From assembly GCF_003312875.1 (NCBI RefSeq), contig NZ_CP015163.1, positions 7,006,001-7,070,000 on the forward strand: DNA of 64,000 bases, written 5' to 3'. Under the pieces are notes generated by a model that made no database searches, was not told where the DNA came from, and saw nothing but the letters and a program-made list of their open reading frames with translations. Made by a program: the position numbers and the translations under genes. This document shows, piece by piece, positions 22,835-32,202 of the stretch (positions are counted from its first letter, which is position 1; the number at the start of each line of letters is the position of its first letter). The DNA is from Amycolatopsis albispora (GTDB taxonomy: Bacteria; Actinomycetota; Actinomycetes; Mycobacteriales; Pseudonocardiaceae).

Positions 22835-24153
22835 GCATTCTGGCCATCGGGCTCTCCCACCGCACCGCGGACCTGACCATGCTGGAGCGCGCCGCCGTGC
22901 CCGCCGCCGAGCTGGGCAAGGTACTGCACGAGCTGCAGCAGGCACCGCACATCGCCGAGGTGATGGTGCTCTCGACCTGCAACCGCATCGAGGTCTTCGC
23001 GGTGGTCGACGCCTTCCACGGCGGGCTGTCCGACGTCTCGGCGGTGCTCGCGCGCCAGGCCGGGGTCGAGCCGGCCGCGTTGTACGACAACCTCTACGTG
23101 CACTACGCCGGTGCCGCCGTGGAGCACATGTTCTCGGTCGCCTCCGGCCTCGACTCGATGGTGATCGGCGAGTCGCAGATCCTCGGCCAGGTCCGCGCCG
23201 CCTACGCCTCCGCGCGTGAGGCGGGCACGGTCGGCCGCGTGCTGCACGAGCTGACCCAGACCACGCTGCGGGTCGGCAAGCGCGTGCAGACCGAGACCGG
23301 GCTCGGTGAGCTGGGTGCCTCCGTGGTGTCCGAGGCGCTGCGCGCCGCCGGTGAACTCGAGGGCAAGCACGCGCTGGTGATCGGCGCGGGTTCGATGGGC
23401 GCGCTGACCGGGTCCCACCTGCGTCGCGCCGGGATCGGCTCGATCACCGTGGCGAACCGCACGCTGGCCAACGCCCAGCGCCTGGCCGCTTCGATCGCCG
23501 AGCAGGGCGTGCCCGCCACCGCGGTGCCGATGACCGAGCTGACCGGCGCGGTCACCAAGGCCGACGTGGTGGTCTCCAGCACCGGCGCGGCCGACGCCGT
23601 GCTCGACTCCTCGCACGTGCTCCCGCGCGAAGGCCGGGAGCTGGTCATCTGCGACCTCGGGCTGCCGAGGGACGTCGAACCGGCCGTCGCCGAGCTGGCC
23701 GGCGTCCGCGTGGTCGACCTGGAGACCGTCCGCCGCCGGATGAGCGCGGCGACCGGCACCTCGGAGACCGACCGCCAGCTCGCCAAGGCCACCGGCATCG
23801 TGCTCGACGAGGTGCGCGAGTACCTCGCCGGCCAGCGCAGCGCCGAGGTCACGCCGACCGTCACCGCCCTGCGCAAGCGGGCCGCGGAGGTGGTCGACGC
23901 CGAGCTGCTGCGGCTGGACAACCGGCTGCCGGAGCTCGACTCCACGGTCCGCGAGGAGCTGGGCCGCACCGTCCGCCGCGTGGTGGACAAGCTCCTGCAC
24001 GCGCCGACCGTGCGCGTGAAGCAACTCGCCGGGCAGGACGCCGGAACCGACTACGCCAGCGCGCTGCGCGAGCTGTTCGAGCTCGACCCCGCCGCGCCGC
24101 AGGTGGTCGCGCGTCCGTCCGAGAACCCAGAAACCCACGGTGAAACCCAGTGA
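22831..24153 (+). CDS. hemA: Glutamyl-tRNA reductase
   Basis: First committed step of C5-pathway tetrapyrrole synthesis: NADPH reduction of glutamyl-tRNA to glutamate-1-semialdehyde. The 440-residue protein begins [20 protein letters not shown], has the catalytic Cys50 in [12 protein letters not shown], the [18 protein letters not shown] block, a Rossmann domain ([19 protein letters not shown]) and the C-terminal dimerisation helix. It overlaps rex upstream and hemC downstream, and is expected to respond to Rex. Its product passes to HemL, encoded seven kilobases downstream. Confidence 0.97.
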   Translation: MSILAIGLSHRTADLTMLERAAVPAAELGKVLHELQQAPHIAEVMVLSTCNRIEVFAVVDAFHGGLSDVSAVLARQAGVEPAALYDNLYVHYAGAAVEHMFSVASGLDSMVIGESQILGQVRAAYASAREAGTVGRVLHELTQTTLRVGKRVQTETGLGELGASVVSEALRAAGELEGKHALVIGAGSMGALTGSHLRRAGIGSITVANRTLANAQRLAASIAEQGVPATAVPMTELTGAVTKADVVVSSTGAADAVLDSSHVLPREGRELVICDLGLPRDVEPAVAELAGVRVVDLETVRRRMSAATGTSETDRQLAKATGIVLDEVREYLAGQRSAEVTPTVTALRKRAAEVVDAELLRLDNRLPELDSTVREELGRTVRRVVDKLLHAPTVRVKQLAGQDAGTDYASALRELFELDPAAPQVVARPSENPETHGETQ

Positions 24154-25091
24154 GCAGGACCATCAGGATCGGCACGCGCGGCAGCAAGCTGGCGCTGGCC
24201 CAGACCGGCACCGTGGCCAAGGCGCTGGAAGACGCCGGCGCCGAGGTCGAGCTGGTCACCATCTCCACCCCCGGCGACCGCTCCAGCGCGCCGATCACCG
24301 AGATCGGCATCGGGGTGTTCACCTCCGCGCTGCGTGACGCGCTCACCGCCGGTGAGATCGACGTCGCCGTGCACTCGTACAAGGACCTCCCCACGGCGCC
24401 CGCGCCGGGACTGGTGATCGCGGCGGTCCCGCCGCGTGCCGACCCGCGTGACGCGCTGATCGCCCGTGACGGCCTCACCCTCGGCGAACTGCCGCCGGGG
24501 TCGACCGTGGGCACCGGCTCGCCGCGGCGCACCGCGCAGCTGCGCGCGCTGGGCCTCGGTTTGGAAATCGTGCCGATCCGGGGCAACATCGACACCCGCA
24601 TGGGCAAGGTGTCCGGCGGTGAGCTGGACGCCGTGGTGCTCGCCAGGGCCGGGCTGGCCAGGGTCGGCAGGCTCGCGGAGATCACCGAGACGCTCGACCC
24701 GATCCAGCTGCTGCCCGCGCCCGCACAGGGCGCGCTGGCGGTGGAGTGCCGGGCGGACGACGCGGACGTGGCGCGGCTGCTTCAGTCCACTTTGGACGAT
24801 GAGGCGACCAGGGTGGCGGTCACCGCGGAGCGGGCCATGCTGGCCGCGCTCGAAGCCGGGTGCAGTGCCCCGGTCGGGGCGCTGGCCGAAGTGGTGGAGG
24901 ACCTCGACGAGAACGGTTCGGTGGTCGAGCGGGTCTCCCTGCGGGGTACCGCGGCCGTCGCCGGTGACGGCGAGGCGGTCGAGATGCTGCGGGCTTCCGC
25001 GGTGGCCGGGAAGGCCGAGGCCGACAAGCTCGGCCGCGAGCTCGCCGCCGAACTGCTCGACCTGGGCGCGGGCGCGCTGACCGCGAACTGA
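24150..25091 (+). CDS. hemC: Hydroxymethylbilane synthase (porphobilinogen deaminase)
   Basis: Joins four porphobilinogens into hydroxymethylbilane on a dipyrromethane cofactor. The 313-residue protein has the N-terminal [56 protein letters not shown] and the cofactor-binding Cys238 in [11 protein letters not shown], with standard length. GTG 24150 overlaps the hemA stop. Next comes the fused hemD gene, after about 90 bases. Confidence 0.97.
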   Translation: MSRTIRIGTRGSKLALAQTGTVAKALEDAGAEVELVTISTPGDRSSAPITEIGIGVFTSALRDALTAGEIDVAVHSYKDLPTAPAPGLVIAAVPPRADPRDALIARDGLTLGELPPGSTVGTGSPRRTAQLRALGLGLEIVPIRGNIDTRMGKVSGGELDAVVLARAGLARVGRLAEITETLDPIQLLPAPAQGALAVECRADDADVARLLQSTLDDEATRVAVTAERAMLAALEAGCSAPVGALAEVVEDLDENGSVVERVSLRGTAAVAGDGEAVEMLRASAVAGKAEADKLGRELAAELLDLGAGALTAN

Positions 25092-25184
25092 CCGATTTTC
25101 GTTTTCCCTGGTCGGACCGGGGAGAATGCTTGCCAGCTGGCCGAGGTGTTCAGGCGGCCGATTGTAAAGAGGAGAGACGTGGAA

Positions 25185-26717
25185 ATGACCCCCGCGCGCA
25201 AGACCACCGGGCGCGTCGCCTTCGTGGGCTCGGGCCCCGGCGACGCCGGTCTGCTGACCGTCCGCGCCCAGGAGTTGCTGGGCAAGGCCGAGGTCGTGGT
25301 GACCGATCCGGACGTACCCGCCGGCGTGCTGGCGTTCGCCCACCCCGACGCCGAGGTGCGCCCCGCCGTGGGGGACCCGGCCGAGGTGGCCAAGGACCTG
25401 GTCAACGAGGCGAAGTCGGGCCGGCTGGTGCTCCGCCTGGTCGCCGGTGACCCGCTGACCCAGCCCGCCGCGGTGGCCGAGGTGCAGGCCGTGGCCAAGA
25501 CCAGCGCCGTGTTCGACGTGGTGCCCGGGGTTTCGCCCGGCGCCGCCGTGCCCGCCTACGCCGGGGTCGCGCTCGGCGGCACGCACACCGAGGTCGACCT
25601 GCGCGGTGAGGTCGACTGGGCCGCGCTGGCCGCCACCGGTGGCCCGCTGGTGCTGCACGCCACCTCCAGCCACCTCGCCGAAGCCGCCTCCGCGCTGACC
25701 GAGCACGGGCTCGCGCCGGCCACCCCGGTCGCGGTCACCTCGAACGGCACCATCAACACCCAGCGCACGGTGGACTCGACGCTGGCCTCGCTGTCGGCCG
25801 ACGCCGGTGAGCTGGTCGGCCCGCTGGTGGTCACCGTCGGGCAGGCCGCCGGGCAGCGCTCGAAGCTGTCCTGGTGGGAGTCGCGCGCGCTGTACGGCTG
25901 GAAGGTGCTGGTGCCGCGGACCAAGGAGCAGGCCGGCGACATGGCCGACCGGCTGCACAGCCACGGCGCCACCTCGCACGAGGTGCCGACCATCTCGGTC
26001 GAGCCGCCGCGCAGCCCGGCGCAGATGGAGCGCTCGGTCAAGGGCCTGGTCGACGGCCGCTACCAGTGGCTGGTGTTCACCTCCACCAACGCGGTGCGCG
26101 CGGTGTGGGAGAAGTTCGAGGAGTTCGGCCTGGACGCGCGGGCGTTCTCCGGCGTGAAGATCGCCTGCGTCGGCGAGGCCACCGCGGCGAAGGTGCGCTC
26201 GTTCGGCATCATTCCCGAGCTGGTGCCGACCGGTGAGCAGTCCTCGGAGGGCCTGCTGGCCGAGTTCCCGCCGTACGACGACGTGCTGGACCCGGTCGAC
26301 CGGGTGCTGCTGCCGCGGGCGGACATCGCCACCGAGACGCTGTCGGCCGGGCTGCGCGAGCGCGGCTGGGAGATCGACGACGTGACGGCCTACCGGACCG
26401 TCCGCGCCGCGCCGCCGCCAGCCGAGACCCGCGAGATGATCAAGACCGGCGGTTTCGACGCGGTGTGCTTCACCTCGTCGTCCACCGTGCGGAACCTGGT
26501 CGGCATCGCGGGCAAGCCGCACACCCGCACCCTGGTGGCCTGCATCGGCCCGAAGACCGCGGAGACGGCGACCGAGTTCGGCCTGCGCGTGGACGTGCAG
26601 CCGGAGGTCCCGAACGTGACCGCGCTGGTGGACGCGCTCGCCGCGCACGCCGCGCGCCTGCGTGCCGAGGGCGCACTGCCCCCGCCGCGCAAGGCCAAGC
26701 GCGCCCGCCGTTCGTAA
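25185..26717 (+). CDS. hemD: Bifunctional uroporphyrinogen-III C-methyltransferase / uroporphyrinogen-III synthase
   Basis: The 510-residue protein joins a SUMT (CobA-type) methylase domain (residues ~10-245: VAFVGSGPGDAGLLTVRAQELLG, VLRLVAGDP, PLVLHATSSHLAEAA) to a HemD synthase domain (~255-505: LYGWKVLVPRTKEQAGDMADRLHSHG, VFTSTNAVRAVW, CVGEATAAKVRSFG, CFTSSSTVRNLVG). It closes the uroporphyrinogen III ring and can divert it to sirohaem or corrinoids. The fusion is usual in actinobacteria. ATG 25185 is eight bases from the GAGGAGAG site; GTG 25179 is also possible. A large AT-rich hairpin follows. Confidence 0.93.
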   Translation: MTPARKTTGRVAFVGSGPGDAGLLTVRAQELLGKAEVVVTDPDVPAGVLAFAHPDAEVRPAVGDPAEVAKDLVNEAKSGRLVLRLVAGDPLTQPAAVAEVQAVAKTSAVFDVVPGVSPGAAVPAYAGVALGGTHTEVDLRGEVDWAALAATGGPLVLHATSSHLAEAASALTEHGLAPATPVAVTSNGTINTQRTVDSTLASLSADAGELVGPLVVTVGQAAGQRSKLSWWESRALYGWKVLVPRTKEQAGDMADRLHSHGATSHEVPTISVEPPRSPAQMERSVKGLVDGRYQWLVFTSTNAVRAVWEKFEEFGLDARAFSGVKIACVGEATAAKVRSFGIIPELVPTGEQSSEGLLAEFPPYDDVLDPVDRVLLPRADIATETLSAGLRERGWEIDDVTAYRTVRAAPPPAETREMIKTGGFDAVCFTSSSTVRNLVGIAGKPHTRTLVACIGPKTAETATEFGLRVDVQPEVPNVTALVDALAAHAARLRAEGALPPPRKAKRARRS

Positions 26718-26741
26718 GCCCGAGGCCGCCGTGTTTTTTGG

Positions 26742-26800
26742 TGACGAATTGTCAGAAAAGCGCGGGCTCATTTTCTGACAATTCGTCATTAAAATGAGCC
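26742..26800. promoter_or_regulatory. Two overlapping, mutually exclusive AT-rich hairpins between hemD and hemB
   Basis: Hairpin A: perfect 18-base arms TGACGAATTGTCAGAAAA (26742-26759) and its complement (26771-26788), loop 11. Hairpin B: GGCTCATTTT (26765-26774) pairs with AAAATGAGCC (26791-26800). B uses four bases of A's right arm and encloses the rest, so both cannot form together. The stretch is far richer in A and T than its surroundings. It may terminate hemD transcripts or act as an attenuator before hemB. Confidence 0.65.
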
Positions 26801-26828
26801 TTCAGCCTGCTGGCCCCTGAGGTCGGGA

Positions 26829-26883
26829 TGTCACGAATGTGGCTTTCGAGACGCGAGACGTCTCGAAAGCCACATTCGTGACA
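26829..26883. repeat. Palindrome copy R2 (intact, 55 bp)
   Basis: Perfect 25-base arms (TGTCACGAATGTGGCTTTCG then AGACG, and its complement) around a CGAGA loop. This is the reference copy for the family; it lies between the AT-rich hairpins and hemB. Confidence 0.92.
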
Positions 26884-26933
26884 CCAGGCGGCGGAACGGG
26901 GGCGGGCATTTCCGCGGAATAACGGGGAGTACC

Positions 26934-27914
26934 GTGGAAAGGGTGTTTCCCGAGCATCGTCCCCGCCGGTTGCGTGTCACTCCCGCGATGCGGCGCCTCG
27001 TCAGTGAGACCACGCTCCGTCCGCGGCAGCTGATCCTGCCGATGTTCGTGGCCGAGGGCGCCGACGCGCCCCGCCCGATCGCGAGCATGCCCGGCGTGGT
27101 CCAGCACACCCGTGACTCCCTGCGCAAGGCCGCGGTGGACGCGGTCCGCGCCGGGGTCGGCGGGCTGATGCTGTTCGGCATTCCCGAGCACCACGACGCC
27201 ATCGGTTCCGGGGCCACCGACGAAAACGGCATTCTCAACGTCGCGCTTCGCGACCTCAAGGCCGAACTCGGCGACGAGACCGTGCTGATGGCCGACACCT
27301 GCCTCGACGAGTTCACCGACCACGGCCACTGCGGTGTGCTCGACGCGAACGGCGGCGTGGACAACGACGCCACCCTCGAGCGCTACGCGGAAATGGCGCT
27401 CGCGCAGGCCCGCGCGGGCGCGCACCTGCTCGGCCCGAGCGGCATGATGGACGGCCAGGTCGGCGTGATCCGCCGCGCGCTGGACGACGCGGGCTTCACC
27501 GACACCGGCATTCTCGCCTACTCCGCCAAGTACTCCAGCGCCTTCTTCGGCCCGTTCCGCGAGGCGGTCAACTCGCAGCTCAAGGGCGATCGCAAGACCT
27601 ACCAGCAGGACCCGGGCAACGCGCGCGAGGCGATCCGCGAAATCGAGCTGGACGTGGCCGAGGGCGCGGACATGGTGATGGTCAAGCCCGCGCTCGCCTA
27701 CCTGGACATCGTGCGTGCCGCCGCCGAGGTCTCGCCGGTGCCGGTGGCCGCGTACAACATCTCCGGTGAGTACGCCATGGTCGAGGCCGCCGTGGCGAAC
27801 GGCTGGCTGAACCGCGAGGCGACGATTCTCGAGGTGCTGACCTCCATCCGCCGCGCCGGTGCGGACTCGATCCTCACCTATTGGGCGGCCGAAGCCGCGC
27901 GCTGGCTGGACTGA
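26934..27914 (+). CDS. hemB: Delta-aminolevulinic acid dehydratase (porphobilinogen synthase)
   Basis: Condenses two 5-aminolevulinates into porphobilinogen. The 326-residue protein carries the Schiff-base lysines K199 (YSAKYSS) and K251 (MVMVKPAL) and the metal-binding [14 protein letters not shown] segment with three Cys/His ligands, so it is of the zinc-using type. GTG 26934 fits the family N-terminus. It is separated from hemD by two repeat structures, so it may have its own promoter. Confidence 0.97.
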   Translation: MERVFPEHRPRRLRVTPAMRRLVSETTLRPRQLILPMFVAEGADAPRPIASMPGVVQHTRDSLRKAAVDAVRAGVGGLMLFGIPEHHDAIGSGATDENGILNVALRDLKAELGDETVLMADTCLDEFTDHGHCGVLDANGGVDNDATLERYAEMALAQARAGAHLLGPSGMMDGQVGVIRRALDDAGFTDTGILAYSAKYSSAFFGPFREAVNSQLKGDRKTYQQDPGNAREAIREIELDVAEGADMVMVKPALAYLDIVRAAAEVSPVPVAAYNISGEYAMVEAAVANGWLNREATILEVLTSIRRAGADSILTYWAAEAARWLD

Positions 27915-27993
27915 CGCCCCACACCGTCGCCCACCGCCACCCTCAACGGAGCGTTCCGCGCCAAACCCTCTTCGAGTAACTAGGCTCTCCGCC

Positions 27994-28497
27994 GTGACCG
28001 AGACCCCCGAACCAGAAGGCCTGCCCAAGGCGCCCGCCCTGTCCGGAGACGACGCGAAGCAGGTGGCGGGCCCGATGCCGCAGCCGGTGAAGGCGTCCTG
28101 GTACCTGTGGATCGCCGCCAGCGTGGTGATGGTGCTCGGCTTTGTGCTGTCGCTGGCGCTGAAGCAGCAGATCATCGACCTGACGCTGGACCTCCCGCGC
28201 GACCCGCGGCTGACCGCCGAGCAGGTGGCCGGCGGCATCACCACCGTGCTGTGGACCTTCCTGGTCGGCGCGATCGTGTTCGCCGCGTTGTTCCTGCTGT
28301 TCGCCTGGAAGGCCAAGGACGGCACGCGCTCGGCGCGCACCGTGCTGACCGTGCTCGCCGTGGTGACCGTGGTGTTCCAGGTGCTGTTCTTCACCAACGA
28401 GGCCAAGCTGCTGGCGTGCGCGCTGATCATCGCCGCCACGGTCTGCCTCTACCTGCCCAGCGCGCGGCCCTACTTCCCGAAGCTGCCGAAGCGGTGA
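27994..28497 (+). CDS. Conserved four-helix membrane protein
   Basis: The 167-residue protein has a Pro/Glu-rich cytoplasmic leader (~30 residues) and four hydrophobic segments (LWIAASVVMVLGFVLSLAL, VLWTFLVGAIVFAALFLLFAW, TVLTVLAVVTVVFQVLFF, ACALIIAATVCLYLP). It sits between hemB and hemL where mycobacteria also have a membrane protein after hemB (Rv0513). GTG 27994 is used. The stop overlaps the next start. Function unknown. Confidence 0.75.
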   Translation: MTETPEPEGLPKAPALSGDDAKQVAGPMPQPVKASWYLWIAASVVMVLGFVLSLALKQQIIDLTLDLPRDPRLTAEQVAGGITTVLWTFLVGAIVFAALFLLFAWKAKDGTRSARTVLTVLAVVTVVFQVLFFTNEAKLLACALIIAATVCLYLPSARPYFPKLPKR

Positions 28498-28952
28498 CCG
28501 AGCCCCGGGTGCTGCTCGACGAGCCGGGTGCCGGGGGCGCGCCGCTGCTGTGGGGACCCGGGTTCGCGCTCGCCGGGTTCCTGCTCGAACTGCTCGCCGG
28601 CGGCCCGGTGCACGGCATCGAGTGGGTGCTGGTCGGGCTGGTGCTGCTCGGCGTGACCATGCTCTGGGTGTACGCGCGGCGCCGGTTCCTCAGCGTCAAA
28701 GTGACCACCGAAGCGCTGTGGCAGGGCCGCGAAAGCCTGCCGGTGGAACGGATCAAGGAACTCGACGACGTCGGCGCGCCGGTGGGCGCGAAGGTGCTCG
28801 GCGGTGGCCCGGCGGTGCCGCGCAAGTTCGACGGCGTGCCGCTCCGGCTCGACGACGGCAGCGTGGTGCTCGCCTGGGCGCGGGACGCGGAAAAGTTGCG
28901 CGCCGCGTTGCGCAGGGTCACCGGCATCGTGAGAGAGTCTGACGGTGAGTGA
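28494..28952 (+). CDS. Small membrane protein with C-terminal cytoplasmic domain (DUF3093-like?)
   Basis: The 152-residue protein has two close hydrophobic segments (residues ~15-58) followed by a soluble beta-rich part (SVKVTTEALWQGRESLPVERIKELDDVG ... LRLDDGSVVLAWARDAEKLRAALRRV), a PH-like arrangement seen in several actinobacterial DUFs, of which DUF3093 is the best guess. It overlaps both neighbours, so it belongs to a three-gene membrane-protein operon between hemB and hemL. Function unknown. Confidence 0.65.
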   Translation: MTEPRVLLDEPGAGGAPLLWGPGFALAGFLLELLAGGPVHGIEWVLVGLVLLGVTMLWVYARRRFLSVKVTTEALWQGRESLPVERIKELDDVGAPVGAKVLGGGPAVPRKFDGVPLRLDDGSVVLAWARDAEKLRAALRRVTGIVRESDGE

Positions 28953-29292
28953 AACCGAGCCGGACTGGCCGCCGGAGCCGCCGACCACCCCGCAGCGCCT
29001 GCACCGCCCCTGGCGCGCGATCGTCGCGGCGGCCGAACTGGTGCTCGCCGCGGTGGCGGTCTGGCTGGCGACCCTGGCGTGGGACGCGTCGCTCAGCACC
29101 GTGCGGGTCCAGGCCTCGGACGGCGCCGAGCTGACCTCCTACCACTACGCGGGCAACTGGGTGCTCGCCGCGATCGTGCTCGGCGTCACGGCCACGCTGC
29201 TGGTGGTGGACGCGGTGCGGCAGTTCCTGCTCGCGGCGCGCGCCCGGCCGCGCAAACCACGCGGGGAACCGCGTCCCGTCACCGCTGACTGA
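28945..29292 (+). CDS. Small two-helix membrane protein
   Basis: The 115-residue protein has a Pro-rich leader, a first membrane helix (AIVAAAELVLAAVAVWLATLAW), a short extracytoplasmic part, a second helix (WVLAAIVLGVTATLLVVDAV) and a basic tail. GTG 28945 overlaps the previous gene by eight bases. No family recognised; membership of the hem-region operon is the only clue. Confidence 0.65.
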   Translation: MSETEPDWPPEPPTTPQRLHRPWRAIVAAAELVLAAVAVWLATLAWDASLSTVRVQASDGAELTSYHYAGNWVLAAIVLGVTATLLVVDAVRQFLLAARARPRKPRGEPRPVTAD

Positions 29293-29329
29293 CCACAGTG
29301 GACAGTGAACGGCGGCTACCCGGCCGCTG

Positions 29330-30670
29330 GTGACCGCACTGCCGGTCAGCTCTGTCAGACTGGCGAACGTGACAGTCGAACAGTCCAAGGAATGGTTCGC
29401 GCGCGCGTCGGCCGCCACCCCGGGTGGGGTCAACTCGCCGGTGCGCGCGTTCAGCGCGGTCGGCGGCACGCCGAGGTTCATGGTGCGCGGCGAGGGCGCG
29501 TACCTCTGGGACGCCGACGGCAACCGGTACGTCGACCTGGTCTCCTCGTGGGGGCCGATGATCCTCGGGCACGCGCACCCGGCCGTGGTCGAAGCCGCGC
29601 GCGAGGCCGCGAGCAGCGGGCTGTCCTTCGGCACGCCGACCATCGGCGAGGTCGAGCTGGCCGAGGAGATCATCGCCAGGGTGGAGCCGGTGCAGCAGGT
29701 GCGCCTGGTCAACTCGGGCACCGAGGCGACGATGAGCGCGATCCGGCTGGCCCGCGGCTTCACCGGGCGGTCCAAGATCATCAAGTTCGCCGGTTGTTAC
29801 CACGGCCACGTCGACGCGCTGCTCGCGCAGGCGGGCTCCGGGGTGGCCACGCTCGGCCTGCCGACCTCACCCGGTGTCACGGGTGCGCAGGCCGCGGACA
29901 CGATCGTGCTGCCCTACAACAACATCGACGCCGTGCGGGCCGCGTTCGCGGACAACCCCGGCGAGATCGCCGCGATCATCACCGAGGCCGCCGCGGGCAA
30001 CATGGGCGCGGTCGCCCCGGACCAGGGCTTCAACGCCGCACTGCGGGAGACCGCGCACGAAAACGGCGCGCTGCTGATCATGGACGAGGTGATGACCGGC
30101 TTCCGCGTGAACGCGGCGGGCTGGTTCGGCATCGACGCCGTGGCGGGCGATCTCTACACCTTCGGCAAGGTCATGTCCGGCGGCCTGCCCGCGGCGGCCT
30201 TCGGCGGCCGCACCGACGTGATGGCGCGCCTCGCCCCGACCGGCCCGGTCTACCAGGCGGGCACGCTGTCCGGGAACCCGGTGGCGGTGGCCTCGGGCCT
30301 GGCCACGCTGCGCCATGCCGACGACGCGGTCTACCGCGCGCTGGACGCGAACTCGCAGCGGCTCGGCGCGTTGTTCGGCCGGGCGCTCTCGGCCGCCGGG
30401 GTGGCGCACCACGTGGCCTACGCGGGCAACCTGGTCAGCGTGTTTTTCACCGAGGAGCCGGTGCGGAACTACCACGACGCGACCACCGCGGAGACCTGGC
30501 GCTTCCCGGCGTTCTTCCACGCGCTGCTCGAGCGCGGGGTGTACGCGCCGCCGAGCGCCTTCGAAGCGTGGTTCGTCAACGCCGCCATGGACGACGCCGC
30601 GTTCGAGCAGATCGAAGCCGCGCTGACCCCGGCCGCGGAGGCCGCCGCGGCCGCGAAGCAGGCGTCATGA
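29330..30670 (+). CDS. hemL: Glutamate-1-semialdehyde 2,1-aminomutase
   Basis: Converts glutamate-1-semialdehyde, the HemA product, to 5-aminolevulinate. The 446-residue PLP enzyme of aminotransferase class III has [60 protein letters not shown] and the PLP Lys280 in [19 protein letters not shown] 29330 is used; GTG 29369 (VTVEQSKEW) is an alternative start. The next gene overlaps its stop (ATGA), starting the hemL-phosphatase-tlpA operon that is conserved with Rv0524-Rv0526. Confidence 0.96.
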   Translation: MTALPVSSVRLANVTVEQSKEWFARASAATPGGVNSPVRAFSAVGGTPRFMVRGEGAYLWDADGNRYVDLVSSWGPMILGHAHPAVVEAAREAASSGLSFGTPTIGEVELAEEIIARVEPVQQVRLVNSGTEATMSAIRLARGFTGRSKIIKFAGCYHGHVDALLAQAGSGVATLGLPTSPGVTGAQAADTIVLPYNNIDAVRAAFADNPGEIAAIITEAAAGNMGAVAPDQGFNAALRETAHENGALLIMDEVMTGFRVNAAGWFGIDAVAGDLYTFGKVMSGGLPAAAFGGRTDVMARLAPTGPVYQAGTLSGNPVAVASGLATLRHADDAVYRALDANSQRLGALFGRALSAAGVAHHVAYAGNLVSVFFTEEPVRNYHDATTAETWRFPAFFHALLERGVYAPPSAFEAWFVNAAMDDAAFEQIEAALTPAAEAAAAAKQAS

Positions 30671-31293
30671 CCACGATCGTCCACGTGCTCCGCCACGGCG
30701 AAGTGCACAACCCGGAGGGCATCCTGTACGGCCGCCTGCCCGGGTTCCGGCTGTCCGGGCGCGGGCAGCGGCAGGCACTCACCGTGGCCGAAGCGCTGGC
30801 GGGGCACCAGATCGTGCACGTGGTGGCCTCGCCGCTGCAACGCGCGCAGGAGACCGCCGCGCCGATCGCCGACGCGCACCGGCTCGACGTGGCCACCGAC
30901 GAGCGGCTGATCGAGGCGGGAAACCTGTTCGAGGGCAAGCGGGTCGCGGTCGGCGACGGCGCGCTCCGGCAGCCGCGGCACTGGCCGAAGCTGGTCAACC
31001 CGTTCAAGCCGTCGTGGGGTGAGCCCTACATCGAGATCGCGCACCGCATGCTCGGCGCGATCCACCGCGCGCGCACCGAGGCCGAGGGCTTCGAGGCGTT
31101 GTGCGTTTCACACCAGCTGCCGATCTGGACGCTGCGCCGGTTCCTGGAGCGGCGCGTGCTCTGGCACGACCCGCGTCAGCGGCAGTGCTCGCTGGCGTCG
31201 CTGACCAGCCTGGTCTTCGAAGGCGACCGGCTCGACCGGATCGTCTACAGCGAGCCCGCCGGGTACACCGATCCGAAGGTGACCGGGGCATGA
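30667..31293 (+). CDS. Histidine phosphatase (phosphoglycerate-mutase-like) family protein
   Basis: The 208-residue protein begins [33 protein letters not shown], the RHG active-site motif with the catalytic His, and has [11 protein letters not shown] and the second catalytic His in [14 protein letters not shown]. It belongs to the branch found beside hemL and cytochrome c biogenesis genes in actinobacteria (Rv0525). Substrate unknown. Coupled at both ends by ATGA overlaps. Confidence 0.88.
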   Translation: MTTIVHVLRHGEVHNPEGILYGRLPGFRLSGRGQRQALTVAEALAGHQIVHVVASPLQRAQETAAPIADAHRLDVATDERLIEAGNLFEGKRVAVGDGALRQPRHWPKLVNPFKPSWGEPYIEIAHRMLGAIHRARTEAEGFEALCVSHQLPIWTLRRFLERRVLWHDPRQRQCSLASLTSLVFEGDRLDRIVYSEPAGYTDPKVTGA

Positions 31294-31859
31294 GGAAGCT
31301 CACGGCCGTGTTTTCCGCGCTGGTTCTCCTGGTCGCGGGCTGCTCCACCGGGACCGACGCGGTCACGCGCGGCACGAACTTCGAGTTCGTCTCGCCGGGC
31401 GGTCAGGTCGACATCACTTACGAAGGCGACCAGCGCAAGCCGCTGCCGCCGCTGTCCGGTGAGGACCTGATGACCGAGGGGAAGCAGATCTCGGTTTCGG
31501 ATTTCGCGGGCAAGGTCGTGGTGATCAACCTGTGGGGTTCGTGGTGCCCGCCGTGCCGCACCGAGGCGCCGGAGCTGGAGCGGGTGCAGCGCGAGGTGCC
31601 CGGTGTGCAGGTGCTCGGCCTCGACGTCCGCGAGGACAACCGCAACGCACCGCAGGACTTCGTGCGTGACCGCGGTCTCACCTACCCGTCCATCTACGAC
31701 CCGCCGGGCCGGTCGCTGCTGATGCTGAAGGGCTACCCGCGCAACGCCGTGCCGTCCACGATCGTGCTGGACAAGCAGCACCGGGTGGCCATGGTCTTCC
31801 TGCGGGGCCTGCTCGCCAGCGACCTGATCCCGGTGGTGCAGCGGCTCGCGGCGGAGTGA
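31290..31859 (+). CDS. TlpA-like thioredoxin-family lipoprotein
   Basis: The 189-residue protein has a lipoprotein signal (LTAVFSALVLLVAGC, lipid on Cys18) and an extracytoplasmic thioredoxin domain with W85-C-P-P-C89 in VINLWGSWCPPCRTEAPELE, plus a cis-Pro loop (NAVPSTIVLDKQHR). It probably reduces apocytochrome c haem-binding thiols outside the membrane, taking electrons from CcdA, encoded next. The order hemL, phosphatase, TlpA, CcdA, ResB, CcsB is conserved (Rv0524-Rv0529). Confidence 0.92.
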   Translation: MRKLTAVFSALVLLVAGCSTGTDAVTRGTNFEFVSPGGQVDITYEGDQRKPLPPLSGEDLMTEGKQISVSDFAGKVVVINLWGSWCPPCRTEAPELERVQREVPGVQVLGLDVREDNRNAPQDFVRDRGLTYPSIYDPPGRSLLMLKGYPRNAVPSTIVLDKQHRVAMVFLRGLLASDLIPVVQRLAAE

Positions 31860-31905
31860 GGGGTTTCCCGTGATGGGTTTTCCACCCCGGTAGTCGATTG
31901 TGACG

Positions 31906-31965
31906 ACGGCGAAGAACCCCTTGTCAAGGCTGGGAAGCGTGCCTTGACAAGGGGTTCTTCGCCGT
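31906..31965 (+). terminator. Long perfect hairpin (25-bp arms) after tlpA
   Basis: ACGGCGAAGAACCCC followed by TTGTCAAGGC (31906-31930), a ten-base loop, and the exact complement (31941-31965), then GTTTTGGG. It is a strong factor-independent terminator for the hemL-tlpA operon. The rest of the 343-base gap holds repeat R3 and, next to the ccdA start, a possible TACCCT -10 (32191-32196). Confidence 0.82.
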
Positions 31966-32062
31966 GTTTTGGGCTTTGGACCGGGATGGGGAGGGGCTGG
32001 GTGGGGTTTGTGGGCACCTTGGGCGCCCGGCTTCCGGCTGGGGCACGGGGGTGCGGCGCGAG

Positions 32063-32117
32063 TGTCACGAATGTGGCTTTCGAGGCGTTGAGCGTCTCGA
32101 ATGTGGCTTTCGTGACA
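32063..32117. repeat. Palindrome copy R3, right-arm core inverted
   Basis: Same 55-bp plan as R2 (7-bp outer, 11-bp core, 7-bp inner, 5-base loop, mirror), but the right core reads AATGTGGCTTT instead of AAAGCCACATT, so both cores point the same way and only the outer and inner 7-mers can pair (inner with one change). Confidence 0.88.
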
Positions 32118-32202
32118 GCGGCGTAGGCACGGCGGCCATCTGGCCTGGTGGGCTAACCAGGGCCGCTCGGTTCACGGGTTTTTCATTCCTTACCCTGATC
32201 GG

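Noticed and set aside
24150..25091. Selenocysteine or programmed frameshift sites in the hem genes
   Set aside because: Reading frames are complete and of normal length; overlaps are simple GTGA/ATGA coupling.
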